From positions 1-20,868 of the forward strand of contig JALJEE010002471.1 in NCBI GenBank assembly GCA_023231475.1: a stretch of 20,868 bases of DNA, given 5' to 3'. The DNA is from Seison nebaliae. Its lineage: Eukaryota > Rotifera > Pararotatoria > Seisonacea > Seisonidae. The notes beneath the pieces are model-generated. The model ran no database searches. It was not told the DNA's origin and worked only from the letters and a program-made list of their open reading frames with translations. This document shows, in pieces, positions 1 to 9,114 of this stretch (its first letter is position 1; every line of letters starts with the position of its first letter). The translations under genes and the position numbers were made by a program.

Positions 1-456
1 TATTTTCATTTTTTTTCAGATTATTGACAGAAGAGTGATCAATAGGAGCTGGTGTGGAATTAACGCCTTTTAACGTACTGGCATAAGACTTTTTAACATT
101 CGACTTGAACTTTTTCTTTGACAAATTAGTTTCACCGACTATTAAGATATATGAACATTATATTATAACTTTTAGTTCGCTCAGTAGTTTTCATTCTGGA
201 TATAAGATCGTCGAAACATTCACTTTCAGTTGTATTATCATTTCTGCTATTCTGAACTTTTCGGATGTTCAAATCTTCACCTTTTCAACTTTCTGCTATT
301 TTTCCATTCTGCTTCCAATTTTGATAATCTAATTCCATTTCTAATCTAAATATAACATTAAATCACCGTTACGATCAACACACTTGTTTCTATAGATTTT
401 TTCTATACGAGTAACGTTGCTGTTAAAAATTTTGTACAGTAGGGAGGGATTTACAT
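1..456 (-). CDS. 3' part of a multi-exon gene cut by the left edge; possible chromodomain-like segment
   Basis: Three coding-looking minus-strand blocks lie here. Block 456-361 starts after an acceptor (TTGAAG) and contains RIEKIYRNKC and NGDLMLYLD, a pattern loosely like chromo or chromoshadow domains. Block 280-170 is polar (ISRMKTTERTK). Block 138-1 is lysine/serine-rich (NLSKKKFKSNVKKSY) and runs off the window. The 31-nt gap 139-169 fits a GT-AG intron and preserves the frame. Between the first two blocks the model is unclear: a 38-nt intron (366-329) would join NDYQNWKQ but drop the GDLM stretch, and an in-frame TGA lies at 285-287. Either a splice junction is missed or the gene is decaying. 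The chromodomain idea is weak inference. The start codon was not found. Confidence 0.35.
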
Positions 457-605
457 CTTCAATAAAAAAAATAATTTAAATTAATTTAATGCTACCTCAT
501 TTATCGGTAAGTTTGTGAAAGTTTTGATATATATAATCGACGATTATGATGAATGGGATTCAAATAAATGCTAGTACGATATAGCATTTCGTTTTTTTCT
601 CAGGT

Positions 606-1239
606 CTATTTTTCTGACGTTTGAATTTCATTAACATTTCTTCTGGTAATAAAAATCTGGTGGTTCAATTTATGGGGTAATACATTACAATTGACAAATT
701 CGATTTTTGTCCAAATCTTCAGTTGAAATAAAGTATCTAATCGGTTTATATTAATCGAACAGTTCTTTAAGATAATTGTTTCCAAAGACGAATAATTTAT
801 GTCGATGATGAATAAATTTTCAATATCTTTAATTTCAACTTTTTTCAAATTTGGGAAACGTTTGATGAATAACATACTTGTCCAGAAACCACACAATTTT
901 CTGTTTACACTATACTTCTCGACAGTTAAATTTTCGATATATAATAATTTAATTCCATCCAGTTGGTGTAACTCAATCGAGCCCATTGTAACCGATTTCC
1001 AATCTTGTGGATCATTTAACAAATAATCCCATTTCTTGCAGACTCTTTCGAAAGCAACAATGAATTGATGAGATTGAAAGAAATGTATTGAACCTTTCTA
1101 CTATCGATTTATGCTCAGGGAGATAAGACAATATCTTTATTAAAATATCGTTAGGCAAGTCATTAATTGTGTTCGGTTTGGAATGCGTAAATTCCCTTTT
1201 GTCACTCTCAAGTCGTGGCTTTTTAGGAGAACTCGTCAT
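606..1239 (-). CDS. F-box protein, 194 aa, two exons
   Basis: Exons are 1239-1094 and 1044-606, with a 49-nt GT-AG intron (1093-1045) splitting the F-box. The spliced product has a lysine-rich N-terminus, then an F-box at about residues 26-65: NDLPNDILIKILSYLPEH followed, across the junction, by IVERVCKKWDYLLNDPQDW. The junction restores the family's usual VCKxWxxLLxDP pattern, which strongly supports the intron. The rest (about 70-194) is leucine- and isoleucine-rich with short repeats such as FPNLKKVEI and YSSLETIILKNC, typical of degenerate leucine-rich repeats after an F-box. F-box proteins bind SKP1 and recruit substrates to an SCF ubiquitin ligase; the substrate here is unknown. The stop is TAG, the only TAG among the confident genes. 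There are too few repeats to assign a subfamily. Confidence 0.85.
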
Positions 1240-1886
1240 TATTTATCCTTTTTAGGTTATCGGAAACAAAGTTATTCCTGAAATATTATTATTTCTAGTA
1301 GAAATTTTCTACTCCACAATTTTCCTCTTTTTCGAATTATTTACTGATATTTACTATGATTAATAAGTTTTGAATAAAACTACATCTGAATACATCGTCC
1401 TCTCCTATAAACTTAATCTTCTCTTTCTTAAATAGACATTTCTTCTTGTCATTCGGAAAATATTTTCAGAAAATTGTTTTTTTAATTTTATGTTTCAAGA
1501 TAGTTTTTAGTGTATCTGATACACGTATTAAGTGCGTAGATATAAAGTACGTTTCGTATAGGGAAAATCTATAAGAATGACGTGTTTAATGAAAATAATT
1601 TCTACTTTTTTCTCGTTATGGTTTACATTCTTATATATCATTCGTATCGACAGAAAGTTTGTACAATTATATTATACAAGAAAATTTTATTTATATAAGA
1701 AATTATTAAAGTTTATCGATTGAATAAAAAGTAATAATAGATTCATATTGATTGTTGACAGTTTCATACTTCGACCCTCCACCACCTTATTGGTATTGGA
1801 AAGAACAATTGATATTTTCATCGATCCATCAAGTATATTTATCTCGATGGAGTTCCATCCTTTTTCCAATGTTCCATACGATTCTT
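1240..1886. other. AT-rich region, no secure gene
   Basis: I see no secure gene. A minus frame (1869-1687) is open for 60 codons and could be the tail of whatever lies at 2036-1839, but the two are in different frames and no convincing GT-AG junction joins them. A short perfect inverted repeat with 6-bp arms (gtgtat/atacac) lies at 1510-1524. The stretch just upstream of the F-box start codon should hold that gene's promoter or trans-splice site; no TATA-like motif stands out. Confidence 0.4.
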
Positions 1887-2032
1887 ATAGGATAAAGTAT
1901 CTTCCCCCTTCTTGAGCAGTTGCTTGAAGGAGGAAGATACTATCCTATCGAACCAGTAGGCCCCCCTATTGGAAGGGGGCCTATGACGAAATTCGTCGAA
2001 TTTTCGACTTTCGTCTATTGTATGAAAATAGC
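1887..2032. other. run of consecutive GC-rich hairpins; candidate structured RNA or hairpin element
   Basis: Four inverted repeats follow one another almost without spacers. (1) 1887-1911 pairs with 1926-1948 (about 22 bp, one mismatch and a 2-nt bulge). (2) 1957-1965 TAGGCCCCC pairs with 1975-1983 GGGGGCCTA, 9 bp perfect. (3) 1985-1991 pairs with 2009-2015, enclosing 1995-2000/2003-2008 (GTCGAA/TTCGAC). (4) 2016-2020 CTATT pairs with 2028-2032 AATAG. The stretch is much richer in G and C than its surroundings. The minus strand is also open across it (2036-1839, 65 codons, containing AYWFDRIVSSSFKQLLKKGE), so protein coding is not excluded. I recognise no snRNA, tRNA, SRP or RNase P signature. 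Confidence 0.5.
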
Positions 2033-2640
2033 GCAAAACGTAAATTGAAATAATGAATTTTCAATTTGAATTCTTCATATTTATAATCGTCTCATCGACA
2101 GTTGACCGTTGAGAGCGCAAATTTTGAAACGGCTTAATGCCACATCACAGAACAAAATGGATGACGTGTAAATTCACCTCACATTCAGTTGAACACGAAG
2201 GAAATTGTTGAACATTTCAAAAGTAAGCTTCATCAAAACGATCAATTTCAATTTATAATATACATATTAAATAATAAGGGAAACAAAATAGAAATCTCAC
2301 AAGTAGTGTCAGACAAGTAATTAGGTAATACCGAACAAGAAGAATATCGTTAAATATAAATAAAACAATTTTAGTCAAATTGCTTTAAAAAAATTAAAAA
2401 AAAATAATTTATCTTTCAAAATCCATAAATGGTCAAATGTTATTTAGATAAATATTAATGATATTAACAATTCTCATTATTAAGATTTAATGTTCAGGAA
2501 TTTAAATTAACTGAAATTGCAGAAAGAATGATAAGATAAATAAATTTATTTGATTTTAAAAAGAAATTATTAAATACGTTTGTTACTTTACTTCAAAAGT
2601 TCAATATCCAATAATTCTTCATAAGAGTTTTGGTGACTCT
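2033..2640. other. AT-rich intergenic region with one short plus-strand open frame
   Basis: On the plus strand a frame is open from 2162 to 2319 and ends in TAA. It reads like protein (INTKEIVEHFKSKL-type composition, amphipathic and charged) but has no ATG at its start, and an in-frame TGA lies just upstream. It could be an exon of an unrecognised gene or a relic. The right part includes the likely poly(A) signal of the minus-strand gene ending at 2641 (AATAAA on the minus strand at 2545-2550). Confidence 0.3.
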
Positions 2641-5521
2641 TTAAAATTTGCAAGTATCCAAATCTACTTCACCTGGTAGTTCCACAGGATAAATACCTTT
2701 GACCTTAGTGTCAAGTGTCTTCTTAGCTAGGTTAAATATATCCAGACCAGTCACTTTGAAGCCACTCTGGAATGTCGCTGTGCCATTAATATCGATCGTC
2801 TGATTTTGACGTACGCAATTGGTGAATTCGTATAATTCTTTCTCATCAAGTGTAACACCAGTGAACTGAACTGACGAAGCGGCAATACTTCCCGTTTCAT
2901 TCAAATAGATGATGAGTTGCATAGTTAATGCTTCAAATTTAGCGTTGGCATTCGACCACATTCGATTGAATTGTTCTCCCATATCTTGCGATTGATACCA
3001 AGTGGCGATAATTGCTGAAATTGAGAGAGATATTATAAGAAGAAAAAGAGAGAAATGGAAAAATACCTGCATTGGCAGTTCCAGAAATTCCTGTAAGATT
3101 TAGTTTGTGATTCAACATATCTAACGAATTATCACAAGTCTCATAACCAGTAGTGACATATTCTGTTAAAATTAGAAATTAGCAAATAGTACGAAATTCG
3201 CTTCTTTCTATAAATTAATCTAACCGACATATAATGTGTTGGGTAAGAGTCTACAAGAATTGGGTTGAGATGAACGTGATTTCGCTCGAATATATGTGTC
3301 GAACTGTTCGCCAGATGTCCATAGAAGTGGATGAGATCTAGTTGGGTCATGAGCAATGACTAAGAGAAGAAGAATAAGTATAATGGAATGTTTAATGGAC
3401 TAACAGCCTAAATTGAACCGACTTACATTATTACTAGAAGCGTTCGTGCTGATTGTGATAATTCGATCGTAAGTAATTTCGATGGAGACGGTGGCACAAG
3501 TTTTATTCAATGCGCAACTTAAACCAGTGAAGTTGTCGAACTTAATTGATTGACTGATAGGAAGTCGATTACTAATAGGAAAGATCGATGAATGATCAAC
3601 AATCAATCCAGAATTATTCAAAATTTCTAATTGTTTCGATGAAATTTCCGTTATGTACGATGGGAGACCTATGTCGACGAGGAATAATGAAACGATATTT
3701 TCATGGAAAACGTCTAACAGACACCGGTGAAGATTTGAGTGACATTGTCGGGAGTCCACGAATGATTACCTTCGAGAGTCTTGTCGATTTGTTCTTGAGT
3801 TAACGAGTCGATTTTGTAGGATGAAGAAAGTATTCCCACATTTTTCATTAATCTGATGAATGAAGTAGATTAATTTGAGAGAATTGGATGAAAATAAACT
3901 TGGAAGGGAAAATTTTAATTCCTTCTTTATGTACGTTCGTCTCATCATAGATCGAGTGGGTAAGGGGAAACATGTGATCTCCTGCTGTCTTACATGACGC
4001 TTCCATTGCACATTTAGCTGACGATTTGCACACGTAGCTTACGTCAGTGCATATATGTAACGGTTTCTCCTTGAATAGACCACTTCCTTGTGCCATGAGT
4101 TTTATTCGATTTATTTTACTATTCAAATCATCAATTTGTTTCACTGAAACGAAATATTATTCACTTCATTTTCATTCATCTTTTCTTTCACTAACAAACT
4201 AGGGCGATCTTGACAGCCAAAATACGACTAGGAATTAGACTGAATGCTGAAATGATTTATGAGACGATTCAATTACGAAGATATGAAAAAGAAGAACTTT
4301 TAAGGATGGAATCGATTTGTCTGTAAATCAATTTCATTTCACGATCAGCTTCACCACTTGAGATGACTAAAAATGAAGTTGTTGTACACTGCCAAAAACA
4401 AGTGAGAACTGTCGACTAAAGCTTGTTTAGAAATTAATTCTTCATTTTGTAATTCCAATTCTAGAAAGATAACGAATTATTATAATAATAAATTAAAAAT
4501 AAAATTTAAACTTGAAATTAGTCTCATATAAACATATTTCTTCTCCGTTGTACCACGTAACAATAAAGTTAAATATCGTTCTAAAATAATAGGAGAATTA
4601 AATATTAATTAGATTCGATATGAAAAAGAATTCGAATAAAAACTTAAATAGAGTATTTCCTGGGGACAAATGGTGAGGACTGAAAGAGTTGAATTTAAAA
4701 ATGTTTAGTTTATCAATTTCTAACAACTCTTCGTCTTGTCGAGTCCGATAATTTGGAGTGCCTTCAATCGAATTTCTTCTTCTGTAAACAGGAGAATTCA
4801 TGAAAGTTGATTTAGGATGAATAAGAAAGTGAACGATATCGTGCAATCTGATAGTTTAAGTAGAGAAATCGTTCGTTCATTTCTTCTGAACAGAATTTTG
4901 GTTTCATCTTTCGATTTCTATACAACTTCCTCAATTGAATGATCATTCGTTCTATATAGCAATTGATTGATGAATTATTATGATTATGATTGTTAAATAA
5001 CCCAGATCCAATTCATCAATCTTCCTCTTCGATCGAGTTTTGGTGAGTTCTTTTGATTTCTTGTTCAATTCGTCCGGTGTCCATCGCTCTGAGATGAAAT
5101 GTTCATTCTCTTTCAACAAATGAAGATAAGATTAACTGATTGTTGGAAATCTGAGATGTAGTTTCTTCAGCCATGCTTTCCCTTCAGTTTTATCTTGATT
5201 GAATAAGAATTACATCAAGAGAATTACCATTTCATTAATGGAAGAGATTAAACTGCTTTGAAGTTTTGTCATCGTTTTCACCGAATCGATTAGAGATCCA
5301 AGGAACGATTTAATTCGGAATGTATTGTTCTTTAGAATATTGACAGTCATCATCTCTTCTTTGGTTGCTAGAGGAGAGAAAGAAGGAGATATTGGCGGTT
5401 GAAGAAATCATTGGAAAATCGAACGTGTTCGATCGATATCATCCGTAAGTCCAGCGGTGGATATATCTTGCATTGAGATGAATGTAAGAATTGAAATGAG
5501 TAGAATGAGTATGTACTTCAT
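2641..5521 (-). CDS. predicted secreted protein, 669 aa, 17 exons, no known family
   Basis: Proposed exons (minus): 5521-5425, 5367-5228, 5164-5137, 5088-5002, 4951-4835, 4781-4728, 4679-4644, 4580-4512, 4460-4410, 4366-4298, 4246-4196, 4143-3900, 3852-3725, 3668-3435, 3359-3225, 3162-3067, 3014-2641. They join in frame across 16 GT-AG introns of 43-75 nt, giving 2010 nt. The N-terminus MKYILILLISILTFISM is a clear signal peptide. The first half is charged and helical (KSKELTKTRSKRKIDELDL; LELQNEELISKQ). The second half has scattered cysteines and many N-glycosylation motifs (NFTG, NKT, NVT, NET, NGT). I recognise no domain. Several exons are only 28-69 nt, so individual junctions may be off, and a shorter product could end at the TAG at 4722-4720 if the intron after 4728 is not used. 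A poly(A) signal lies at 2545-2550. Confidence 0.72.
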
Positions 5522-5836
5522 AATTATCTGTTATTGATAATGATTCTGATAAATTTCATAGGAATTAGTTGCCGTATTTATTGTCGTAGAAGAGGCTCAT
5601 TTCTATCCATGAACGAGGACGATCGAAAGAAATTTTAAGGTTTTTCTCAATAACTTTAATTCTAATCGAAATCTTACAAGTTATTTTCATCATATCATGT
5701 TCATTTACTTCCAAAAATTTTATTTCTCAAAAACATTTAAATTGAATGAAACATAAAAATTATTATTAAGAAAAGTGGAAAAAGTTCGTGAAATTATCAA
5801 TTAATTAAATATAATTAATTAATTAATTAGAAAAAA
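5522..5836. promoter_or_regulatory. 315-bp intergenic spacer between the PP2C-like gene and the 17-exon gene
   Basis: There is no open frame of note. The start codon at 5521 is preceded, 6 nt upstream, by an acceptor-like AACAG, which could be a trans-splice site or the end of a 5' UTR intron. The right end carries alternating AATT runs (5801-5829), just downstream of the PP2C-like stop codon. Confidence 0.3.
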
Positions 5837-6967
5837 TTAATCTGATTTATATAAGATAAGTGTAGCATGATCTAATTTACCAGGAATTCTATCATTCTCA
5901 GAACGGGAGAAGTGGAGATTAGACGAATAATCTCGTTTTCTCCTCGTCAACGATTCGACATATTCCACGAATTTTTTTCCAATGAAATCAGATGAATTTC
6001 CTGTAGAAATCATTCGAGTGATATGTTGGAGACTTAACTGATAACGTTCCCGTTTCGAATAGACAGGTAAATGATGTCTCAATTGATCAGTGTGAACTAC
6101 TTCGCTCAATCTCACACAAGATTTAGTAACAAACGGATCGAAATTATCAGAAATACCATCAGTCATCATCAGAAGAATGAATGGTTCATTTGAATCGAGT
6201 TGTATTTGGGAGAGACTCCAATTTCCCAGATCAGGAATCATGTCGAATTTCTGTTGTTGTTGTTGAGAGATGTTGTTGATTCCGAGACATCCACCTGTCT
6301 CATAAATGTCGTCATTGCACATGGCATGATTGGAACCGATGGTAAGATCGATTAATTGATGATTGGAATGAAGGAAACTGGAAGAATCGCCAACATTTAT
6401 CGTTAGAATGAGATGTGATTTCTCATGATAATTCTTCAATACGATCGATGAACAGAATGTTGTCATTCCTGAAATGATTTTGAGATGAGCAGCAAAAATC
6501 ATCGATTTCATTTCTCTTAACCAATCGTGTGATGTGGTGAGAGTGGCGAAATTGAGATTATTGAGATAAGTAACAGCTCCAATTACGGAATTGGTTGAGG
6601 CTGAACGAGATGACTCACCCCAACCAACACCATCAGCTACGATATAAATGGAAATGGAATCATTCTCCAAAACGAAATAAGAATCAGCATTTGGATCTCC
6701 ATTTCTCTTCCCATTAACACTACCATAAAGTGATTGGGAATAAGTGAAGTAATGATTGTTAATTTGTTGAGAGGGACATCTCAAATCATATGACCATTTC
6801 TTTAATCGTTCATTCTGTGAGGGACCTACTCTCACTTGAGTTGAGGGATCGTCGAATAATTTATCAAACGTTCGACATTTGATCGATCTCATCTGTCTCC
6901 AATTTTTCGATGTTTCTAAATGATTCTTTTTTTTGAATTTGTTGAATAATTCCGAAATTTTCCTCAT
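5837..6967 (-). CDS. PP2C-like serine/threonine phosphatase domain protein (CG9801-type), 376 aa
   Basis: This is an intronless frame. A basic N-terminus of about 70 residues precedes a PP2C fold: GDPNADSYFV (90-99) replaces the usual NED motif, VADGVGWGE (110-118) is the metal-binding DG motif, TTFCSSIVL (169-177) stands in for the GSTA strand, NVGDSSSFL (191-199) matches NVGDSR, MMTDGISDNFDP (267-278) matches the second DG motif, and DHATLIL near the end replaces DNxT. The spacing and the phrases PNADSY, ADGVxWGE and TDGISDNFDP resemble the animal family of Drosophila CG9801, a PP2C-like protein of unknown substrate. Canonical PP2Cs dephosphorylate Ser/Thr with Mn/Mg; most metal-site aspartates are present, so activity is possible. 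A polyglutamine run (235-239) interrupts the domain. An acceptor-like GTCAG lies 9 nt before the ATG. Confidence 0.82.
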   Translation of the reverse strand: MRKISELFNKFKKKNHLETSKNWRQMRSIKCRTFDKLFDDPSTQVRVGPSQNERLKKWSYDLRCPSQQINNHYFTYSQSLYGSVNGKRNGDPNADSYFVLENDSISIYIVADGVGWGESSRSASTNSVIGAVTYLNNLNFATLTTSHDWLREMKSMIFAAHLKIISGMTTFCSSIVLKNYHEKSHLILTINVGDSSSFLHSNHQLIDLTIGSNHAMCNDDIYETGGCLGINNISQQQQQKFDMIPDLGNWSLSQIQLDSNEPFILLMMTDGISDNFDPFVTKSCVRLSEVVHTDQLRHHLPVYSKRERYQLSLQHITRMISTGNSSDFIGKKFVEYVESLTRRKRDYSSNLHFSRSENDRIPGKLDHATLILYKSD

Positions 6968-7027
6968 GTTATCCGACTGACGTTATCTTCTTCCTCCTCT
7001 ACCACTCACCTGAGTGAAAAGGAAGAA

Positions 7028-7249
7028 ATGAAACAATATTATCTAATTTATTTAAGAAGAATAATGGAAATATGTGAGAAGATTTACATTAGATTATTAA
7101 TTCGTTCATCGTTCAACTCAATACCATCTTATAACAGATCACTACCGTATTCACAAGAGTTAATGGAACTAGAAAAAGAGAAAATGAGACTCATCAATTT
7201 TTTCATCGAAATTCAAATAAAATTCTTATTTAATTATTTAAAAGAATAA
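7028..7249 (+). CDS. small plus-strand open frame, 73 aa, hypothetical
   Basis: This starts 60 bp from the divergent PP2C-like start codon. The product is basic and helical, with RLLIRSSFNSIPSYNRSLPY in the middle and a probable amphipathic helix after it (QELMELEKEKMRLINFF). I see no signal peptide or known motif. It is the only plausible plus-strand host gene in the window; it could equally be an exon of a longer gene or chance, since AT-rich sequence gives such frames. A shared bidirectional promoter with the phosphatase gene is conceivable. Confidence 0.28.
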   Translation: MKQYYLIYLRRIMEICEKIYIRLLIRSSFNSIPSYNRSLPYSQELMELEKEKMRLINFFIEIQIKFLFNYLKE

Positions 7250-7340
7250 GAATGATAAATATAATGTAAATAATAAATATTCGTTTCACTTCTTCCATTC
7301 ATAATTTCATTCATTTCACTTATAAGAGATAACATAAATT

Positions 7341-7553
7341 TCACAAAACTATTTTATGACATGAAGGAAAATCGAAAGAAAATTCATATAAACTTCTCAA
7401 GATCAATTGTACAGATCGAATAATATGAATTATTTTACTTTTCCATTCAGGCATGTCCGCTGTTTCCCAGTAAGTGAGAACGCGTTTCTCATCGACAACC
7501 GCAGCGGCATTAAGTAGAAGAAGAATTAACTCTAGAACATGTCCGAACAACAT
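7341..7553 (-). CDS. IER3IP1: IER3IP1 / Yos1 homologue, ER-Golgi membrane protein, 70 aa
   Basis: The start MLFGHVLELILLLLNAAAVV followed by DEKRVL matches the family pattern (LYSLLQAxLLxxNAIAVLxEERFL). IHIIRSVQLILR matches the conserved LMNLIRSVRTVMR. Yos1/IER3IP1 is a small ER and COPII-vesicle membrane protein needed for ER-to-Golgi transport. The first hydrophobic helix and the IRSV motif are clear. The family's hydrophobic C-terminal helix is not: after ILR the frame reads SLYEFSFDF and ends at a TGA. Either a C-terminal exon or splice site is missed or the second helix is lost. The ATG directly follows CTAATTCTTCAG, an acceptor-like sequence, and the stop codon of GGPS1 is only 72 bp upstream. 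Confidence 0.65.
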   Translation of the reverse strand: MLFGHVLELILLLLNAAAVVDEKRVLTYWETADMPEWKSKIIHIIRSVQLILRSLYEFSFDFPSCHKIVL

Positions 7554-7625
7554 CTGAAGAATTAGAAAAAGAATAATGTGATGACTAGATGAATAGAAGG
7601 AAAATATTCGTTGAGAAATTTTGAA

Positions 7626-8528
7626 TTATTTTATCGATAATTTCTCCACGAAACTTATTATTTCTAAATTCCTTATTGGAATCGAGTTAATGGATTGGAG
7701 AATTTTCTCTTTTTGCTTCTGGAGAAATTGGAGAGTATATTCTTTCGATCCAGTTCGCTCCAATTCTTCGATGCAATACTCCTTCAATTCGTGATCGTGT
7801 GGTCGTTGTCGAAGAACGGAAAGTAATTCAGTTGCATCCGATTGATTTGCTGCATGAATTACAGGAAAAGAGAATTTGCCTTCCGTCAAATCGTCGGCGA
7901 ACGATTTCTGTCGATGATATTCCTTCGACCACAAATTCATATAATCGTCGCGAATTTGAAAATAGATTCCTATTTGATCGATCAATTCGTCGATTTGTTC
8001 ATCGAAATGAATAGAAGTGGAGAAGAGTCGCATCAATTGGACGGCTAATTTGAACAATCCTCCTGTCTTCAATTTCGCCATTTGTAAATATTCAACTTCT
8101 TTCGGACAGATGTGTTGCTCCCGCCAGAAAATATCGAGGCCTTGTCCATGATGCAATTCCAACATTTGCTTCGTGAACAATTGAACTAACTCCGCATTCT
8201 TCTCACTGTCAATCAACAACAATTTGTTGAGTGCCAAGAAATAAATGTAATTAGCAGAATTGATGGTGATCGATTCACCAAAAATTTTATGAGCAGTTGG
8301 ACTTCCTCTTCTCAAATCACTTCCATCCTCAACATCATCAATGAGCAAACTAGAATTATGCAACATCTGCACTACGTCCGCTATCTGTTTCATTAAACCA
8401 TCAGGTACATCATACCAATATTTGAAAGCACTAATCAACTGGGAACGTAATTGTTTCCCCGGATTTTTTGTGATGTACGTGTAAGGACGAAGCAAATCGT
8501 CAATAGTCACTTCCGTATGATTCAACAT
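7626..8528 (-). CDS. GGPS1: geranylgeranyl diphosphate synthase, type III (animal GGPPS), 300 aa
   Basis: This intronless gene makes C20 geranylgeranyl diphosphate from FPP and IPP in the cytosol, the donor for Rab and Rho prenylation. The ATG at 8528 gives 300 residues, the same length as human GGPS1, and starts near the conserved LLRPYTYI (12-19). PGKQLR (23-28) binds substrate. The first aspartate-rich motif is DDVED (64-68), with RRG just after it; the second is DDYMN (194-198), followed by SFADDLTEGKFSFP. LELHHGQGLDIFWRE and KTGGLFKLA are also conserved. All catalytic aspartates are present, so the enzyme should be active. The frame is open for 12 codons upstream of the ATG but without an earlier ATG; GTCAG lies 3 nt before the start. 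The gene is followed closely by IER3IP1. Confidence 0.95.
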   Translation of the reverse strand: MLNHTEVTIDDLLRPYTYITKNPGKQLRSQLISAFKYWYDVPDGLMKQIADVVQMLHNSSLLIDDVEDGSDLRRGSPTAHKIFGESITINSANYIYFLALNKLLLIDSEKNAELVQLFTKQMLELHHGQGLDIFWREQHICPKEVEYLQMAKLKTGGLFKLAVQLMRLFSTSIHFDEQIDELIDQIGIYFQIRDDYMNLWSKEYHRQKSFADDLTEGKFSFPVIHAANQSDATELLSVLRQRPHDHELKEYCIEELERTGSKEYTLQFLQKQKEKILQSINSIPIRNLEIISFVEKLSIK

Positions 8529-8672
8529 TATCTGACTTCTAACTATATTCCACAAAATCACCAAATTCGATGATTAATTTAATCAAGAAGAATTATATTA
8601 TAAGCGTCAAATTCGAACGTTGAAAAATTGATCAGTTTACGTATTCCAATTTATTATAAACTATAATTTAAT

Positions 8673-9114
8673 TTATTGAAGGGGAAATCCGAAGCTCTCA
8701 GCGTCATCGATTCTCGAAACTTTAGCTGTTTCTCCTGCAAATTTCCCTAATACCGTATTTCGGTTCATGTTGTGCTCGTCAAATTGACTGGATGTTAATC
8801 CATACAAATAATGTTTATAAGAAATGAAAATGTTCGTATCCATTCCTTTTACAGTATATAAATACGTACATATTAGTAATAATTGTGACAGTATCAGTAA
8901 GCTATTGATGATAAAAATATGTTCACCTCCAAAGTTGGTGGAAAATAAAATTTTCTAATTCTGGTGATGTGGACGAGAACTGTACGTCATAATAATCTCG
9001 AACATGATTGAAACTCGACCTCCCACTGACCGTAAAGAAGAAGATCGATCAACAATGTTTCAAAAGAAAAAATAAAACATTGATTTTGACGATTGTTCTC
9101 CGAGAACTTGAGGA
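8673..9114 (-). CDS. C-terminal exons of an unrecognised multi-pass membrane protein
   Basis: Two exons are supported: 9114-9020 and 8954-8673, joined in phase by a 65-nt GT-AG intron (GTCGAG to ATTAG). The product contains hydrophobic stretches at CFIFSFETLLIDLLLYG and, across the second exon, IFIINSLLILSQLLLICTYLY. It ends in a soluble tail of about 50 residues (YKHYLYGLTSSQFDE, NTVLGKFAGE, RIDDAESFGFPLQ) and a TAA stop. Poly(A)-like AATAAA overlaps the stop and recurs at 8650-8655. The upstream exons are not settled: a coding-looking piece (REKLEHDNSFM, about 9275-9241) ends at a good GTGAG donor but does not join in phase without a very short exon. I do not recognise the family. The gap to the GGPS1 start is 144 bp. 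Confidence 0.52.

Noticed and set aside
1946-1964. tRNA-like T-loop (GGTTCGATAGG on the minus strand)
   Set aside because: No acceptor stem, anticodon arm or A box is placed correctly around it; it is part of the hairpin run.
4720-5521. A separate 176-aa secreted protein ending at the TAG at 4722-4720
   Set aside because: A 48-nt intron just before that stop continues the frame and phase into eleven further exons of similar character, so one gene is simpler. Kept as the main alternative.
7799-8048. Two plus-strand frames of about 70 codons
   Set aside because: They lie wholly inside GGPS1, whose frame is conserved end to end.
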